In this document: in pieces, positions 6,138 through 14,273 of the stretch
Position numbering within the stretch: position 1 is the first letter of the stretch
Layout: the number at the start of each line of letters is the position of its first letter
From: DATHTK01 sp035463295
GTDB taxonomy: Bacteria; Actinomycetota; Rubrobacteria; Rubrobacterales; Rubrobacteraceae
Reading direction: 5' to 3'
DNA length: 17,661 nucleotides
Assembly (NCBI GenBank): GCA_035463295.1
Contig: DATHTK010000033.1
Span: 1-17,661 of the forward strand
Made by a program: the position numbers and the translations under genes
The notes under the pieces: model-generated
Database searches by the model: none
Told to the model about the DNA's origin: nothing
The model's input: only the letters and a program-made list of their open reading frames with translations

Positions 6138-6638
6138 ATGAATCGGTCGAGTGGGTTGGTGAATCGCTCCAGGGAGTGGGGCATCAATTGGGGAGCGGTG
6201 GTTCTCGGTTGGGTAGTGGCCGTCCTGGTCGGGTTGGTGATCAGCCTCATCCTGCAAGGAGTGTACGCGCTGGTGGCCGAGGCTCCCAGAGCAGGTCAGG
6301 AGGCCGCGACCGCCGTATTGATCCTCACCGTGCTAACGGGGTTCGCAGCCTACCTCGTGGGCGGGTATGTAGCTGGAAGAAGGGCCGGTTCAGCGGGCGG
6401 GCTCAACGGGGCTATGACGGCGGTCTTCGGTCTCATAGTCGGTATAGTGGTGGCCATCATCCTCGTTATCCTCAGCTTGATCGCCTTCGGTGGAGAAGGA
6501 CTGCCTACGGCACCGGTCGGTTTTGGAGGGGTCGCTGAAGGCGCCTTCCTGGCCGTATTGCTAGTGTTTGTGGCCAACCTCCTCGGAGGTTATCTGGGAG
6601 GGAGACTCGGCGAGGTCGGCCGAGACCGACCATTTTGA
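6138..6638 (+). CDS. Four-helix membrane protein of unknown function (166 aa)
   Basis: Four predicted transmembrane segments are clear: WGAVVLGWVVAVLVGLVISL (about 18-37), AAVLILTVLTGFAAYLVGGY (about 57-77), AMTAVFGLIVGIVVAIILVI (about 92-112) and GAFLAVLLVFVANLLGGYLG (about 136-156). Glycine-rich GGYVAGRRAG and GGYLGGRLG motifs end the second and fourth helices, indicating an internal duplication of a two-helix unit. This layout resembles TIGR04086/YrzE-type small membrane proteins, but I cannot confirm the family. The ATG at 6138 follows AAGGAGGT (6122-6129), a near-ideal ribosome binding site. It lies 61 bases after the PRC-barrel gene in the same direction. A strong hairpin overlaps its stop codon. 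Confidence 0.8.
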   Translation: MNRSSGLVNRSREWGINWGAVVLGWVVAVLVGLVISLILQGVYALVAEAPRAGQEAATAVLILTVLTGFAAYLVGGYVAGRRAGSAGGLNGAMTAVFGLIVGIVVAIILVILSLIAFGGEGLPTAPVGFGGVAEGAFLAVLLVFVANLLGGYLGGRLGEVGRDRPF

Positions 6639-6667
6639 CGAGAGAGCTACTCTCCGTGGTCGGTCTC
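6622..6667 (+). terminator. Candidate hairpin terminator at end of the membrane-protein gene
   Basis: A perfect 11-bp stem, GAGACCGACCA (6622-6632) with TGGTCGGTCTC (6657-6667), encloses a second small stem GAGAG/CTCTC. It overlaps the TGA at 6636-6638. There is no U-tract after it, so it is either a U-less terminator or a 3'-end stabilising structure. The spacer 6668-6849 that follows holds nothing else I recognise, apart from the start region of the next operon. Confidence 0.45.
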
Positions 6668-6849
6668 ACGCTTCCCCTCCGGCGTCAGGCCCTGCTCGCC
6701 ATTTGGCGAAGGCTGCGTCCGGGAACTGTATCTGGGAAGCCCCACAAAGAGGTGTGTAGCGGTGGTCGAAGGCACCGGCTCCTCCGCCACCATTACGCTG
6801 CCCGGTTTCTGGAGACGATTTCCCGGTCAACAACAAGGAGAAGAGGATC

Positions 6850-7374
6850 ATGAACGCCAGAAGCAGAGCCTTCGCCGGGGCTTTGAGCGGCTTGGCCGGC
6901 ACGTTCGTGCTCACGGGGTTACGCCGGGCGCTGACCGCCGCGGACATTATCGACACCAGCGCTCCCGAGCAGGTCGTCCGGCGCGTCGAGGAGCTGGGAC
7001 TGCTGGAGGGCTGGTCGTCCGGAGCCCGAAAGGCCCTTGTGGTGGCGGCCCACTTCGGCTACGGCGTGGGGACCGGGGCGGTCTTCGGAGCGCTGCGTCA
7101 CGAGGATATCGGGCCGGAGGACGAGCTGGTCAAGAAGCTGCGTGGTAACCGGGAGGACCCCGTGACCGAGGCGACGGTCGGCGCCGCACTCGGCATCCTC
7201 TCGTGGGGCGCCGGATGGGCCGGGTGGCTGCCGGTCGCAGGGGTGCACCCGGCGCCCTGGACGCAGAAGACGCCGCGGGCCCTGCTGCCGGTGCTGGACC
7301 ACGCCGCTTACGGCGCCGCCTGGGGGATCACCTACTGGGTGCTGACCCGCAAGCTCGAAAACGCCAGGCAATGA
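6850..7374 (+). CDS. DUF1440/YagU-like membrane protein (174 aa)
   Basis: The protein starts with a hydrophobic segment containing small residues (AFAGALSGLAGTFVLTGLRR). It then has a soluble stretch (IIDTSAPEQVVRRVEELGLL) and three further hydrophobic segments: AHFGYGVGTGAVFGAL, TVGAALGILSWGAGWAGWLP and DHAAYGAAWGITYWVL. The paired HxxYGxxxG motifs and overall layout resemble the DUF1440 (YagU) group of inner-membrane proteins; I hold that assignment with moderate confidence. The ATG at 6850 follows AAGGAG at 6835-6840. Its TGA overlaps the ATG of the LLM oxidoreductase gene (ATGA at 7371-7374), so the two are translationally coupled. It is the first gene of a four-gene operon. Its role with the soluble enzymes downstream is unknown. 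Confidence 0.75.
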   Translation: MNARSRAFAGALSGLAGTFVLTGLRRALTAADIIDTSAPEQVVRRVEELGLLEGWSSGARKALVVAAHFGYGVGTGAVFGALRHEDIGPEDELVKKLRGNREDPVTEATVGAALGILSWGAGWAGWLPVAGVHPAPWTQKTPRALLPVLDHAAYGAAWGITYWVLTRKLENARQ

Positions 7375-8336
7375 CCCGGTTCGGTTTCCACGCCTCGCAC
7401 GAGCAGCTGGCGCCGAGCTACCTGCTGGACGCGGTACGCTCGGCCGAGGGGGTGGGATTCGAGCTGGGCATGTGCTCGGACCACTTCGCGCCCTGGAGCC
7501 ACCGCCAGGGACACTCGGGGTTCGCCTGGGCCTGGCTCGGCGCGGCGCTCGCCGCCACCTCGCTCCGCTTCGGCGTCGTGACGGCTCCGGGACAGCGCTA
7601 CCACCCGGCCATCATCGCCCAGGCAGCAGCCACCCTGGCCGAGATGTTCCCGGGGCGGTTCTGGATGGCGGTCGGCAGCGGCCAGGCCTTCAACGAGCAC
7701 ATAACCGGCGAACGCTGGCCGTCCAAGGAAGAGCGCAACGGGCGCCTGCTGGAAGCGGTGGAGGTCATGCGCGCCCTGTTCTCCGGTGAGACGGTCAGCC
7801 ACGACGGGCGATTCCGCGTCGACCGCGCGAGGCTCTACTCGCTCCCCGAGGAGCCACCCCCCATTATCGGGGCGGCGGTGACGCCGGATACGGCCCGGTG
7901 GGTGGGCTCCTGGGCCGACGGCCTCATCACCATAAACCAGCCCATCGAACAGCTCGAACAGGTATTAGAGGCTTTCCAGGAGGGTGGCGGGCGTGGCAAA
8001 CCGGCGATGCTCCAGGTTCACCTCTTGTATCACCCCGACGAGAGAGAGGCGCTGGAGATCGCGCACGACCAGTGGCGCTACGGCATCCTGGGGAGCGACG
8101 TGGGTTGGGATCTGGAGATGCCCGAGGACTTCGAGCAGGTCGCCTCCTACATCCGCCCGGACGACGTCCGCCCTCACGTCCTCGTCTCGGCGGACCTGGA
8201 TCAACACATCGAGTGGCTCCGCGAGTTCGCCGAGCTCGGCTTCGAGGAGATCTACCTCCACCACGTCGGCCAGGACCAGCGGGAGTTCATCGAAGGGTTC
8301 GGCAGTAAAGTCCTGCCCGCCCTTGCTGGAGGGTAG
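7371..8336 (+). CDS. LLM-class flavin-dependent oxidoreductase (TIGR03885-like)
   Basis: Luciferase-like monooxygenase family enzymes are (beta/alpha)8 barrels that use FMN or coenzyme F420. The 321-residue product begins at the barrel's first strand, FGFHASHEQLAPS, followed by FELGMCSDHFAPW (strand 2), GVVTAPGQRYHPAIIAQAAA, LAEMFPGRFWMAVGSGQAFNEHI, RLLEAVEVMRALFSGE, and the C-terminal GAAVTPDTARWVGSWADGLI and LGFEEIYLHHVGQDQ. These motifs fit the TIGR03885 subgroup, for which FMN rather than F420 has been suggested; the substrate is unknown. The ATG at 7371 overlaps the upstream stop (ATGA). An open frame extends further upstream but lies inside the preceding gene. The GH15 gene starts 3 bases after its TAG. 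No lesion is visible, unlike its two downstream neighbours. Confidence 0.87.
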   Translation: MTRFGFHASHEQLAPSYLLDAVRSAEGVGFELGMCSDHFAPWSHRQGHSGFAWAWLGAALAATSLRFGVVTAPGQRYHPAIIAQAAATLAEMFPGRFWMAVGSGQAFNEHITGERWPSKEERNGRLLEAVEVMRALFSGETVSHDGRFRVDRARLYSLPEEPPPIIGAAVTPDTARWVGSWADGLITINQPIEQLEQVLEAFQEGGGRGKPAMLQVHLLYHPDEREALEIAHDQWRYGILGSDVGWDLEMPEDFEQVASYIRPDDVRPHVLVSADLDQHIEWLREFAELGFEEIYLHHVGQDQREFIEGFGSKVLPALAGG

Positions 8337-8339
8337 CCA

Positions 8340-10064
8340 TTGAGCGCCGATGACGCCCGCGGGCGCTACCCACCCATTCTCCTCGTACGCCTTCCTGTCG
8401 GATACGCACACCGCAGCGCTCGTCGGTCCCGATGGGACCATCGAGTGGTTGTGCGTCCCGCGCTTCGACGGGGAGAGCGTCTTCGCCCGCATCCTGGATC
8501 GCGAACGCGGCGGGGCCTTCGAGCTACAGGTGGAGGACGCCGGGCCTCCGGCGCGGCGCTACCTCGGCGACACGCTGGTGCTCGAGAGCCGCTTCGAGGG
8601 TCGAACCGGTACGGCAGTGGTGCTGGATGCTCTCGCGGTGCGCCGGGTATCCGGCGGCGGTGGCGACGAGCTCGCCGCCGAACATGCTCTCGTGCGCCTG
8701 GTGCGCTGCGAGTCGGGCTCCGCGCGGGTGAGGGCGCGGATCGACGCCCGGCCCGGGTACGGGACCGAGGAGGCCGGGTGGCGCGGCGAGGACGAGACCC
8801 TCTGGCGGGTCTCACGCCCCGGCCTGTGGCTCTCGAGCGATGCGCCGCTCAGGCACGAGGGGCCGGCGCTCTCGGCCGAGGTCGAGCTGCGCGCGGGGAG
8901 GAGATCTCCTTCACCCTCGGCTACGCCGGCGATACGCCCCGCCGCGCAGACGGGGGTGCCGCAGAGCGCCTGCTCGAAGAGACCCGCCGGGCCTGGCAGG
9001 GGTGGTCGGACCGCTGCCGGTACGAGGGGGTGGCTCGCGGGCACGTCTTGCGCAGCGCGCTCGTTCTGCGCGGGCTTGCCTTCGACGAGACCGGCGCGCT
9101 CCTGGCGGCACCGACGACCTCGCTTCCCGAGGAGATCGGGGGCGAGCGCAACTGGGACTACCGCTTTACCTGGCACCGCGACGCCTCCTTTCTGGTGCTG
9201 GCGCTCTTCAGGCTGGGTTACGAGGAGGTGGGTCGCAGCTACATGAACTTCCTCCTCTCGCAGTGCGAGGTGCGCCGCGACCGGCTGGCGCCAATGGCCG
9301 GCATCGGCGGAGAGCTGGAGAGCGAGGAGCGGACCCTCGACCACCTGGAGGGCTACGCCGCCTCGAAGCCGGTGCGCGTCGGCAACGGGGCGTACGAGCA
9401 GGTACAGCTGGACACCTACGGCCAGGTGCTCGACGCCGTCTTCATCTACCAGGAGATCACCGGGTCCCTCACCCCCGAGCAGTGGTCGGTGCTCCGGCGG
9501 CTCGTGGCGCTGGTCTGCGAGCACTGGAGGGAGCCCGACGACGGTGTCTGGGAGATGCAGACAGAGAGGCGCCAGTTCACCCACTCGAAGATGATGGCGT
9601 GAGTGTGCCTCGACCGGGGCCTGCGGCTGGCCGAGATGCTCGGAGACGACGGTGCCCCGGTCGAGCGCTGGCGAGAGGAGCGCGAAAAGGTCAGGCGCGA
9701 CGTGCTCGAGCGCGGCTACGACGAGAGGCGTGGCACCTTCGTTCAGGCCTACGGCGAGCGCCCGCTCGACGCCGCGGTGCTCCACGCCCCGCTGATGGGG
9801 TTCCTCCCGGGCGACGACCCGCGGGTCGTCTCGACCATCGACCACCTCATAGAGGAGCTCAGCGCCGGCGACGCGCTCCTCTATGAGGTAGACGACGGTG
9901 TCTCCGGCCACGAGGGAGCCTTTCTCCTCTCCTCCGACGGCGAGGCTCTGGGCAACTACTCTCAGGCCTTCACCCACCTGGCTCTCATCGAGGCGGCCAT
10001 GAACCTGGACGCGGCCGGCGACGAAGAGGCCCTTCACGCCTGGGCCGCGCAGCGCGCCCGATGA
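8340..10064 (+). pseudogene. GH15 glucoamylase/trehalase-like hydrolase, multiply broken (pseudogene)
   Basis: GH15 enzymes hydrolyse alpha-glucosidic bonds; actinobacterial members of this type include trehalases. The true start is probably TTG at 8340 (GGAGGG at 8328-8333, spacer 6), reading MSADDARGRYPPI. An extra base at about 8379 shifts the frame to SSYAFLSDTHTAALVGPDGT and WLCVPRFDGESVFARILDRE. A missing G in 8895-8898 shifts it back to GEEISFTLGYAGD. Conserved parts follow: NWDYRFTWHRDASF, KPVRVGNGAYEQVQLDTYGQ and GVWEMQTERRQFTHSKMMA. There, TGA (9600-9602) replaces a normally conserved Trp before VCLDRGLRLAE. Near the end GAFLLSS joins directly to GEALGNYSQAFTHLALI, so the usual segment of about 45 residues that carries the second catalytic Glu (LLAEEY motif) is absent. 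The shifts alone could be sequencing errors, but with the lost catalytic segment the gene is very likely dead. Confidence 0.85.
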
Positions 10065-10092
10065 CGATCCGAAAGACTCTAGGAGGTGGATC

Positions 10093-10898
10093 GTGGACGC
10101 GACCAGAGAGCCCGAGACAGGGCTTCTCGGGGGCGATCTTCCGTTCGTCCGTCTGGGGAGCGGACCGCGCACCCTCGCGGTCTTCCCGCCGATAGACGAC
10201 GCCCTGCGGGACGCCACGACCGGCGCGCGGTTCCTCGCCCTCTACTACCGCGCCCTCGCAGAGGAGTACACGGTCTACTTCGCAAGCCGCAGGCGGGGGC
10301 TGCCGCCGGGCTACACGACGCGCGAGATGGCCGCCGATTACACCCGGGCGTTCGAGCAGGACATCGGTCCGGCCCACGTCATGGGGCTCTCTCTGGGCGG
10401 TCTCGTCGCCCAGCGCTTCGCCACCGAGTATCCCCGGTACGTCAGGTCCCTGGTCGTCGGTGTGGCGGCTCACCGCCTCGGTACGGAGGGAAGGGAGATC
10501 GTGAGGCGCTGGATCTCCCGGGCCCGCGAAGAGCGGTGGCGGGAGCTGCACGCCGAGATGATGGTGGCGATGTACGAGGGGTTACGCCGCCCTCTGTACG
10601 AGATACTGGTGCGGCTTTTCGGTAACGCGCTGGTGCGAAACCCGGCCGCTCGGACTTCATCGTCTGCGCGGAAGCCTCTCTCGGCCACGACGCCACGGAC
10701 GACCTCGAAGGCATACGGTCCCGCACCCTGGTTATCGGCGGCGACCGGGACAGGATCTTCCCGGCATCGCTCATGCAGGAGACGGCCCGGCGAATCCCCC
10801 ATGCGAGGCTGCGGCTCATCGAGGGCGCGGGTCACGGTGCCTTCGACGAGCGCAAGAGAGACTTCGACAGGGCCCTCGAAGAGTTCATCTCCGGCTAG
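10093..10898 (+). pseudogene. Alpha/beta hydrolase with one frameshift
   Basis: The intact product would be about 268 residues. Features in order: LPFVRLGSGPRTLAVFPPID in place of the usual HG oxyanion motif, YTVYFASRRRGLPPGY, the nucleophile elbow HVMGLSLGGLVAQ (GLSLG, residues about 98-102), then a cap helix region. At about 10645 one base is missing: after ALVRNPA the frame drifts to a long false extension, while homology continues one frame over as RSDFIVCAEASLGHD, TLVIGGDRDRIFP (acid Asp) and IEGAGHGAFDERKRDF (catalytic His), ending in TAG at 10896-10898. So the nucleophile and the acid/His pair are in different frames. The GTG start follows the ideal AGGAGGTGGA at 10081-10090. It is last in the operon after the GH15 remnant. 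The context around the lesion (CCGGCCGC) is not a homopolymer. Read-level checking decides between pseudogene and assembly error. Confidence 0.8.
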
Positions 10899-10914
10899 CG
10901 GAGGGCTCCTCGCT
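10897..10914. terminator. Weak bidirectional hairpin between convergent genes
   Basis: AGCGGAGG, loop GCT, CCTCGCT: a 7-bp stem with one bulged G, in the 31-bp gap between the plus-strand hydrolase and the minus-strand 484-aa gene. Position between convergent genes supports a terminator; there is no U-tract. Confidence 0.3.
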
Positions 10915-10929
10915 GTCCGGGACTGCTAT

Positions 10930-12384
10930 CTAGCTCCACTCCACCGGGTAGCGACCCTCCGCCTCCTGGAGGAAGTCGTCGAGCCGGCTCAGCGCCAGCG
11001 GACCGGGAAGCGGGTAGCGCGCGGGGATCTTCCTCTTCAGCTCCGTGTGGTAGCGGATAAAGGTCGCGAAGTCCCGCGGGTACTCTCTCTCATCCACCCC
11101 GACGAACTCGCCGCGTCGGCGCGCCCGCCTCAGGATGCCTCGCCAGCGTTCGATGGGGACCAGCCCGACCGACTCGACGCCGTGCGCGAAGAGCATCATG
11201 AAGATCTCGTCGTAGGTCTCCGCAGAGTCCAGGTACTCCTCCAGCAGTCCGGCCGAGGGCTCCTTGTTGAAGGTCATCCACCATGGCACCGAGCCCGTGC
11301 GCAGCGTCCAGAAGGGCTCGTGCACGACGAAAGAGCCGACCAGGAGCCGGTTGGAGATCATCCGGCGCTCCCCGTACCACCGGCGGTAGAGGTCGGCCAC
11401 CAGCGGGCTCAGGTGCTCGGGCTCCTCGAAGCGGATGCGCCGCACGCGGTAGCCCCTCTCGCGGGCGAACCTCTCGACGTCGTCTCGGAGAGCGGGCTCG
11501 AAGCCCCATTCGGCCTCGGGTCTCTCTGCGTCGTTCTCCGGCGACGGCCAGCGCCGGCGGTGCGAGCCGTAGCGCGCGAGGTACTCCGCCACGCGCTCGC
11601 TCCCCTCGTGGAACTCCGCGGGGGTGGCTCCGCCCAGAGCGCCGTGCTGGAAGACGTACCGCTCGCCGAGCCGGACGGTCGGCCACGTCAGGGTGCACTC
11701 CGAGAGGAAGATCGTGCCGCCCGGCGGGAGGTTCCTCTCGATAAACCGCTCGAAGGCCTCCCCGAGCACGAGGCGCTTCACCCGGAAGTAGGTCATGCGC
11801 TGGATCATGAGCCGGTCCTGGTTGGCGTCGTTCATGTGGTGGAGCTGTAGCTCGGGGTTGGCGTCGAGGAGCGCGGGCGCGTGCTCCTTCGCCCACTCCA
11901 TGTCTTCGAGCGGCTCGTCCGGATGGATACCGGACCTCGCCACCGGAATCAAAAACGTCTGCGGAAGAAACGGGACGCCGAGCGCGCAGCACAGGTGGGA
12001 GAGAGCCCCGCTCGCCGACCCGACGACCACGGCCGGGTACTCGCGCTCGGGGTACTCGCTCACCATCCACCGGGCGACCCTCTCGGCGCTCACGCTGCCG
12101 AGCTTCCTGGGCGGGATCGCCTCCCCCCAGCCGCTCCAGATGTAGATCTGCTCGCGCAGGGGATCCGGGATCGAGTTGATGATGGGCGCGGCCAGCTCGA
12201 GCGCGTGGACCGCGGGCTTCGGCTGCGTGCCCATCGCCGGCAGGTCCTTGCCGTTCAGATAGTTCGCCACCCCGCGCAGTATGGCCGTGGCCGAGTCGAA
12301 GTTGGCGATGTAGCTCGGGGCGGTGCTCACCTTGGCCATCGTTCGCTCGAGCATCAGATTACTGGCAGGAGCCGTCTTCGTCAC
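10930..12384 (-). CDS. Protein of unknown function, 484 aa, in SDR/hydrolase operon
   Basis: I do not recognise a family. The start is GTG at 12384; its GTGA overlaps the TGA of the upstream hydrolase, and GAGGAGAG lies 6 bases before it. The N-terminus (LERTMAKVSTAPSYIANFDS) has no signal peptide. Residues about 100-165 hold a strand-turn-helix, YPAVVVGSASGALSHLCCAL, followed by GVPFLPQTFLIPVARSGIHP. The GSASG looks like a nucleophile elbow of an alpha/beta hydrolase. Later stretches are LLDANPELQLHHMNDANQD, PPGGTIFLSECTLTWPTVRL, FQHGALGGATPAEFHEGSER and FNKEPSAGLLEEYLDSAETY. Several His and Asp residues (HHMNDANQD, FQHG) could complete a catalytic site. It is soluble by eye. It is the third gene of a tightly coupled operon with a short-chain dehydrogenase and a hydrolase, so it likely acts on the same lipid-like or ester substrate; this is inference. 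Confidence 0.75.
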   Translation of the reverse strand: MTKTAPASNLMLERTMAKVSTAPSYIANFDSATAILRGVANYLNGKDLPAMGTQPKPAVHALELAAPIINSIPDPLREQIYIWSGWGEAIPPRKLGSVSAERVARWMVSEYPEREYPAVVVGSASGALSHLCCALGVPFLPQTFLIPVARSGIHPDEPLEDMEWAKEHAPALLDANPELQLHHMNDANQDRLMIQRMTYFRVKRLVLGEAFERFIERNLPPGGTIFLSECTLTWPTVRLGERYVFQHGALGGATPAEFHEGSERVAEYLARYGSHRRRWPSPENDAERPEAEWGFEPALRDDVERFARERGYRVRRIRFEEPEHLSPLVADLYRRWYGERRMISNRLLVGSFVVHEPFWTLRTGSVPWWMTFNKEPSAGLLEEYLDSAETYDEIFMMLFAHGVESVGLVPIERWRGILRRARRRGEFVGVDEREYPRDFATFIRYHTELKRKIPARYPLPGPLALSRLDDFLQEAEGRYPVEWS

Positions 12385-13178
12385 GATAGTCTCTCCTCGT
12401 CAGCATGGGTCTCTTCCAGAAACGGCCGCACCACGCGCGCCAACTCGAGCGGCGCAGCATAGGTCATGGTGTGCCCCGCGCCGGGCACGACGACGAGCCT
12501 GCCCCCGGGCAACAGCGCGCTCACCTCCTCCGCCCAGCGCTGGGGGACGATGGGGTCGCGCGCGCCGCGCACGACCAGCGCGGGGACGCGCACGCGGGGC
12601 AGCTTTTCCTCTATGCGGTCCTCCAGCATGTATCGGACGGTGCCTAGCAAACGCCGCGTGCCGCACTCACGGTAGTCGCGCGCGATGTTGAGCGCGTGCG
12701 AGGGCGGGTCCGTAGTAGCGTTGCGCAGCAGGCGCCATATCTGCTGGCGCGCGGTTCGCGCGGCGGGGTCCACGGTCGGCCCTTGCAGCACCGCCTTCTC
12801 GATGCGCTCGGGGTGGCGCACCGCGAGCTCGGCTACGACCTGGCATCCGAAGGAGTTGGCCAGCAGCGCCGCGCTCCGCAGGCCGGCGGCTTCCATCCAG
12901 GCCGCTAGAGAGTCGGCCAGCTCGCCGATGTTCAGCGCCCGGGGCGGCTTGTAACTGCGGCCGAAGCCGGGCAGGTCGGGCGCGTAGACCCGGTAGTGGG
13001 GGGCCAGCCGTTCAATAGTCGGAACCATGTAGCGGCTGGAGACCCCGATGCCGTGGACCAGAACCAGCGGCATCGAACCACCGTCGGTCTGCGCCGGCAC
13101 GCCCGCGCGAGCGTGTACGCTCCGGCCCTCGACTACGGTCCACCTGCTCTCCAGCTTCCCCGAGGGCCGCTTCGACAT
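12381..13178 (-). CDS. Alpha/beta fold hydrolase (265 aa)
   Basis: A typical serine hydrolase of the esterase/C-C hydrolase type. Motifs in order: LVLVHGIGVSSRYMVP (oxyanion HG), YRVYAPDLPGFGRSYKPP, nucleophile elbow ALLANSFGCQVVAELA (ANSFG, first Gly replaced by Ala), ALVVRGARDPIVPQRW (acid Asp) and VVVPGAGHTMTYAAP (catalytic His). All triad residues are present and the frame is intact. ATG at 13178 is chosen: it lies two bases after the SDR stop codon, with GGAGG 11 bases upstream. GTG at 13196, inside the SDR end, is the alternative; a much longer open frame upstream is a shadow of the SDR gene. It ends in TGA overlapping the GTG of the next gene. Substrate is unknown; pairing with an SDR suggests a lipid or ketone/ester pathway. 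Confidence 0.88.
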   Translation of the reverse strand: MSKRPSGKLESRWTVVEGRSVHARAGVPAQTDGGSMPLVLVHGIGVSSRYMVPTIERLAPHYRVYAPDLPGFGRSYKPPRALNIGELADSLAAWMEAAGLRSAALLANSFGCQVVAELAVRHPERIEKAVLQGPTVDPAARTARQQIWRLLRNATTDPPSHALNIARDYRECGTRRLLGTVRYMLEDRIEEKLPRVRVPALVVRGARDPIVPQRWAEEVSALLPGGRLVVVPGAGHTMTYAAPLELARVVRPFLEETHADEERLS

Positions 13179-13180
13179 CC

Positions 13181-14212
13181 CTATCCGGGCCTCCACGAGG
13201 CCGCCCTGGCGACGATTCCGTTCTTCGACGCCCGCCCGTCTCGAAGCCAGCGCCATCCCAGCAGTACGGGAACCGCGACCCCGGCCCCCGCGAGCAACGC
13301 CTTGCGTGCAGAGCCGCCACCGTTCGTCTTCCAGCCTCCGCTCGCGCCGGTCCACCCGGGCATCGGCACAAAGAGGTTGCCTTCGGTTGGAGGGGCCGCC
13401 CGGTCCTGGAAGTGATCCCGGTCCATAACACGCGCCGCCGCCCGCTCGTAGAGCCCGGGCGAGAGGGTGTGCTGGGCGGCCAGCATCCTGCCGGCGCTCC
13501 CCACGACGACCTCCCTCTTCGGCCTCCGGGCGCAGCGAACGATGGCTCCCGCGACTTTTTCGGCGCTGTAGACGGGGTTCAGGGCCTTGGGAGCGCGCCC
13601 GGTGTAGTTGGCGGCGTGCTGGAAGAGGAGCGTGTCCATCGAGGCGGGCATGACGTTGCAGACGTGGATGTCGCGCGCTCCGTCGAGTATCAGCTCCTGT
13701 CTGAGGCACTCGGAGAGACCCCGGATGGCGAACTTGGAGGCCACGTAGGCGCTGGTGTAGGGCTGGCCGGCCCCGGCGACCACCGAGGAGACGTTGATCA
13801 GGACGCCCGAGCCCTGCTCGCGGAAGTACGGAAACCCGCCCCGCGCCCCGTGGATGTAACCGAAGAGGTTCGTCTCGAACACCCGGCGGTATACCTCGGA
13901 CGGCGTCTCCTCGAACCGCCCGAAGAGCGTTACAGCGGCGTTGTTGACCCACACGTCTATGCGGCCGAAGTTCTCGACGGCCCGGCGCGCCAGCTCCTCT
14001 ACGTCCTCCTCATCGGTCACGTCCGTCGGAGCGACAAGAGCCCGCCCGCCCAGGGTGCGACACTCGGTCGCGACCTCCTGCAGCGCCTCTGCCCGCCGGG
14101 CGGCGAGGACCACGCTCGCGCCCTTTTCGGCGAAAGCCAGGGCGGTGGCGCGGCCGATCCCGCTGGAGGCACCGGTGATGACGACCACCGAATCCCTCGT
14201 CTTTCTTGCCAT
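13181..14212 (-). CDS. Short-chain dehydrogenase/reductase with C-terminal membrane helix (343 aa)
   Basis: A classical SDR that reduces or oxidises a carbonyl/alcohol with NAD(P). Visible are the cofactor motif TGASSGIG (residues 13-20), basic residues after strand 2 (LAARRAEAL) favouring NADP(H), NNAA (90-93), N115, VSS (141-143) and the catalytic YVASK (Y156, K160). Typical SDRs end near residue 250. This one extends by about 90 residues, with a Pro/Gly-rich linker and a single hydrophobic helix, ALLAGAGVAVPVLLGWRWL, near residues 305-325, so it is probably membrane-anchored at its C-terminus. The ATG follows AGGAGG with a 5-base spacer. It leads the three-gene operon; the hydrolase begins two bases after its stop. 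The 53-bp palindrome ends 62 bp upstream of its start and may regulate it. Confidence 0.92.
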   Translation of the reverse strand: MARKTRDSVVVITGASSGIGRATALAFAEKGASVVLAARRAEALQEVATECRTLGGRALVAPTDVTDEEDVEELARRAVENFGRIDVWVNNAAVTLFGRFEETPSEVYRRVFETNLFGYIHGARGGFPYFREQGSGVLINVSSVVAGAGQPYTSAYVASKFAIRGLSECLRQELILDGARDIHVCNVMPASMDTLLFQHAANYTGRAPKALNPVYSAEKVAGAIVRCARRPKREVVVGSAGRMLAAQHTLSPGLYERAAARVMDRDHFQDRAAPPTEGNLFVPMPGWTGASGGWKTNGGGSARKALLAGAGVAVPVLLGWRWLRDGRASKNGIVARAASWRPG

Positions 14213-14273
14213 AGAGACCTCCTAACTCGGCACCCGGGCGTTGCGGCCCTCAAGCGCAGGAGCGACGCCGACC

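Noticed and set aside
6762..6849. Reading frame starting at 6762 ahead of the DUF1440-like gene
   Set aside because: No ribosome binding site, and the frame runs out of phase through the real gene.
9600..9602. In-frame TGA as selenocysteine or as a Trp codon (recoding)
   Set aside because: Genes in the same operon end normally in TGA (7372-7374), the expected residue is Trp, and no SECIS-like hairpin is visible; other lesions in the same gene favour a nonsense mutation.
8559..10217. 552-aa minus-strand open frame opposite the GH15 gene
   Set aside because: The plus strand carries clear GH15 motifs across the whole span; the antisense frame shows none.
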